Shown piece by piece: positions 7,520 to 7,836 of a stretch of DNA of 7,836 nt. Below the pieces are notes generated by a model, which was not told the DNA's origin, did no database searches, and worked only from the letters and a program-made list of their open reading frames with translations. Numbering within the stretch: position 1 is the first letter of the stretch; each line of letters starts with the position of its first letter. The position numbers and the translations under genes were made by a program. The stretch is from Polynucleobacter sp. (GTDB lineage: Bacteria > Pseudomonadota > Gammaproteobacteria > Burkholderiales > Burkholderiaceae), in assembly GCA_020059445.1 (NCBI GenBank), contig JAGVCB010000020.1, positions 1 to 7,836 on the forward strand, given 5' to 3'.

Positions 7520-7523
7520 CAAT

Positions 7524-7544
7524 GTGAGCCCCGAAGGGCTTCAC
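7524..7544 (-). other. Stem-loop with C(UUCG)G tetraloop upstream of the terminator
   Basis: On the minus strand AGCCC-TTCG-GGGCT (7540-7527) forms a 5-bp stem capped by the very stable C(UUCG)G tetraloop. A GTG/CAC extension (7542-7544 with 7524-7526) adds three pairs across one bulged base. No T tract follows directly, so it is not a complete terminator by itself. It sits between the symporter stop and the terminator hairpin, where it may protect the transcript 3' end or slow polymerase. The fold is seen directly; the role is inferred. Confidence 0.5.
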
Positions 7545-7573
7545 CAATGTTTCATCAATTAAGAATCAACTGA

Positions 7574-7836
7574 TTACTTCAAAGTTGGATAACGTACGTG
7601 GTCGATCAAGTCTTGAACTTCTTTCTTAGGAGCTGGTGTAACCAAGCTAACCAAGATAATTAGAGCAAAACCGACTGGCACACCGAACACACCTGCTGAA
7701 ATTGGTGCAATACCGTACCAAAGTTCAACTGGAGATGTCACGCCGAATATACCGCGCATCCATGGCTGAGTAGTCACCATATAGTAAATGGTTGTACCAA
7801 GACCACCGATCATACCTACAACTGCGCCCCACTTAG
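7574..7836 (-). CDS. Sodium:solute symporter, C-terminal fragment (5' end outside window)
   Basis: The reading frame enters from the right edge and ends at a TAA at 7576-7574, giving the last 86 residues. Two hydrophobic segments are visible, one around GAVVGMIGGLGTTIYYMV and one around GVFGVPVGFALIILVSLV. They are joined by a loop with QPWMRGIFG and followed by a short cytosolic tail ending DHVRYPTLK. This pattern resembles the C-terminus of solute:sodium symporter family proteins, particularly the large acetate-permease-like (VC_2705) subgroup of proteobacteria. These are inner-membrane carriers that couple uptake of a small organic acid to sodium. The substrate cannot be judged from this fragment. 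The gene is followed by the tandem hairpins at 7492-7544. Confidence 0.75.
   Translation of the reverse strand, partial: KWGAVVGMIGGLGTTIYYMVTTQPWMRGIFGVTSPVELWYGIAPISAGVFGVPVGFALIILVSLVTPAPKKEVQDLIDHVRYPTLK

Noticed and set aside
7481..7522. Fourteen extra N-terminal codons for TcdA from the ATG at 7522.
   Set aside because: They are translated from the terminator hairpin and T tract; the family starts close to the NRRFAG segment, which the ATG at 7480 or 7474 already includes.

Overview
The window looks like a chromosomal segment of a betaproteobacterium in the Burkholderiales. The moderate GC content by eye and the gene content fit a Polynucleobacter-like freshwater lineage, but this assignment is inferred from protein style and context. 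No rRNA, tRNA, mobile element or CRISPR array is visible.

Layout: (1) Positions 1-1731, minus strand, hold the 5' part of an ABC exporter half-transporter. It has an unusual N-terminal cytosolic extension (PH-like region plus a four-cysteine zinc ribbon) and runs off the left edge just after Walker A. (2) Positions about 1732-1870 are a divergent control region. It holds two 10-bp palindromes, a 21-bp-spaced direct repeat, a TTGACA promoter element facing the transporter and a weak promoter candidate facing right. (3) Positions 1871-4021 and 4028-6592, plus strand, hold two paralogous cyanophycin synthetase genes only 6 nt apart, so almost certainly one operon. The first (cphA', 716 aa) lacks the C-terminal Mur-ligase lobe and has degraded catalytic motifs. 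The second (cphA, 854 aa) is a full-length synthetase. (4) Positions 6593-6646 are a short convergent gap with no convincing terminator. (5) Positions 6647-7480, minus strand, hold tcdA, the t6A-to-ct6A tRNA dehydratase. (6) Positions 7492-7544 hold two tandem hairpins, the second being a strong intrinsic terminator on the minus strand. (7) Positions 7574-7836, minus strand, hold the C-terminal end of a sodium:solute symporter that enters from the right edge.

How the genes work together: cphA makes cyanophycin (multi-L-arginyl-poly-L-aspartate), a nitrogen, carbon and energy reserve. The divergent exporter with its regulatory-looking extension is probably functionally linked to cyanophycin metabolism. 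No cyanophycinase or isoaspartyl dipeptidase gene lies in the window. The most interesting signal is a reciprocal pattern between the two synthetases. CphA has intact ligase motifs but a broken HxxEH motif in its N domain. CphA' keeps an intact HxxEH but has lost its second ligase and part of the conserved substrate segment of the first. That suggests division of labour, with CphA' acting as a primer-forming or structural partner. tcdA and the symporter look like unrelated housekeeping neighbours.
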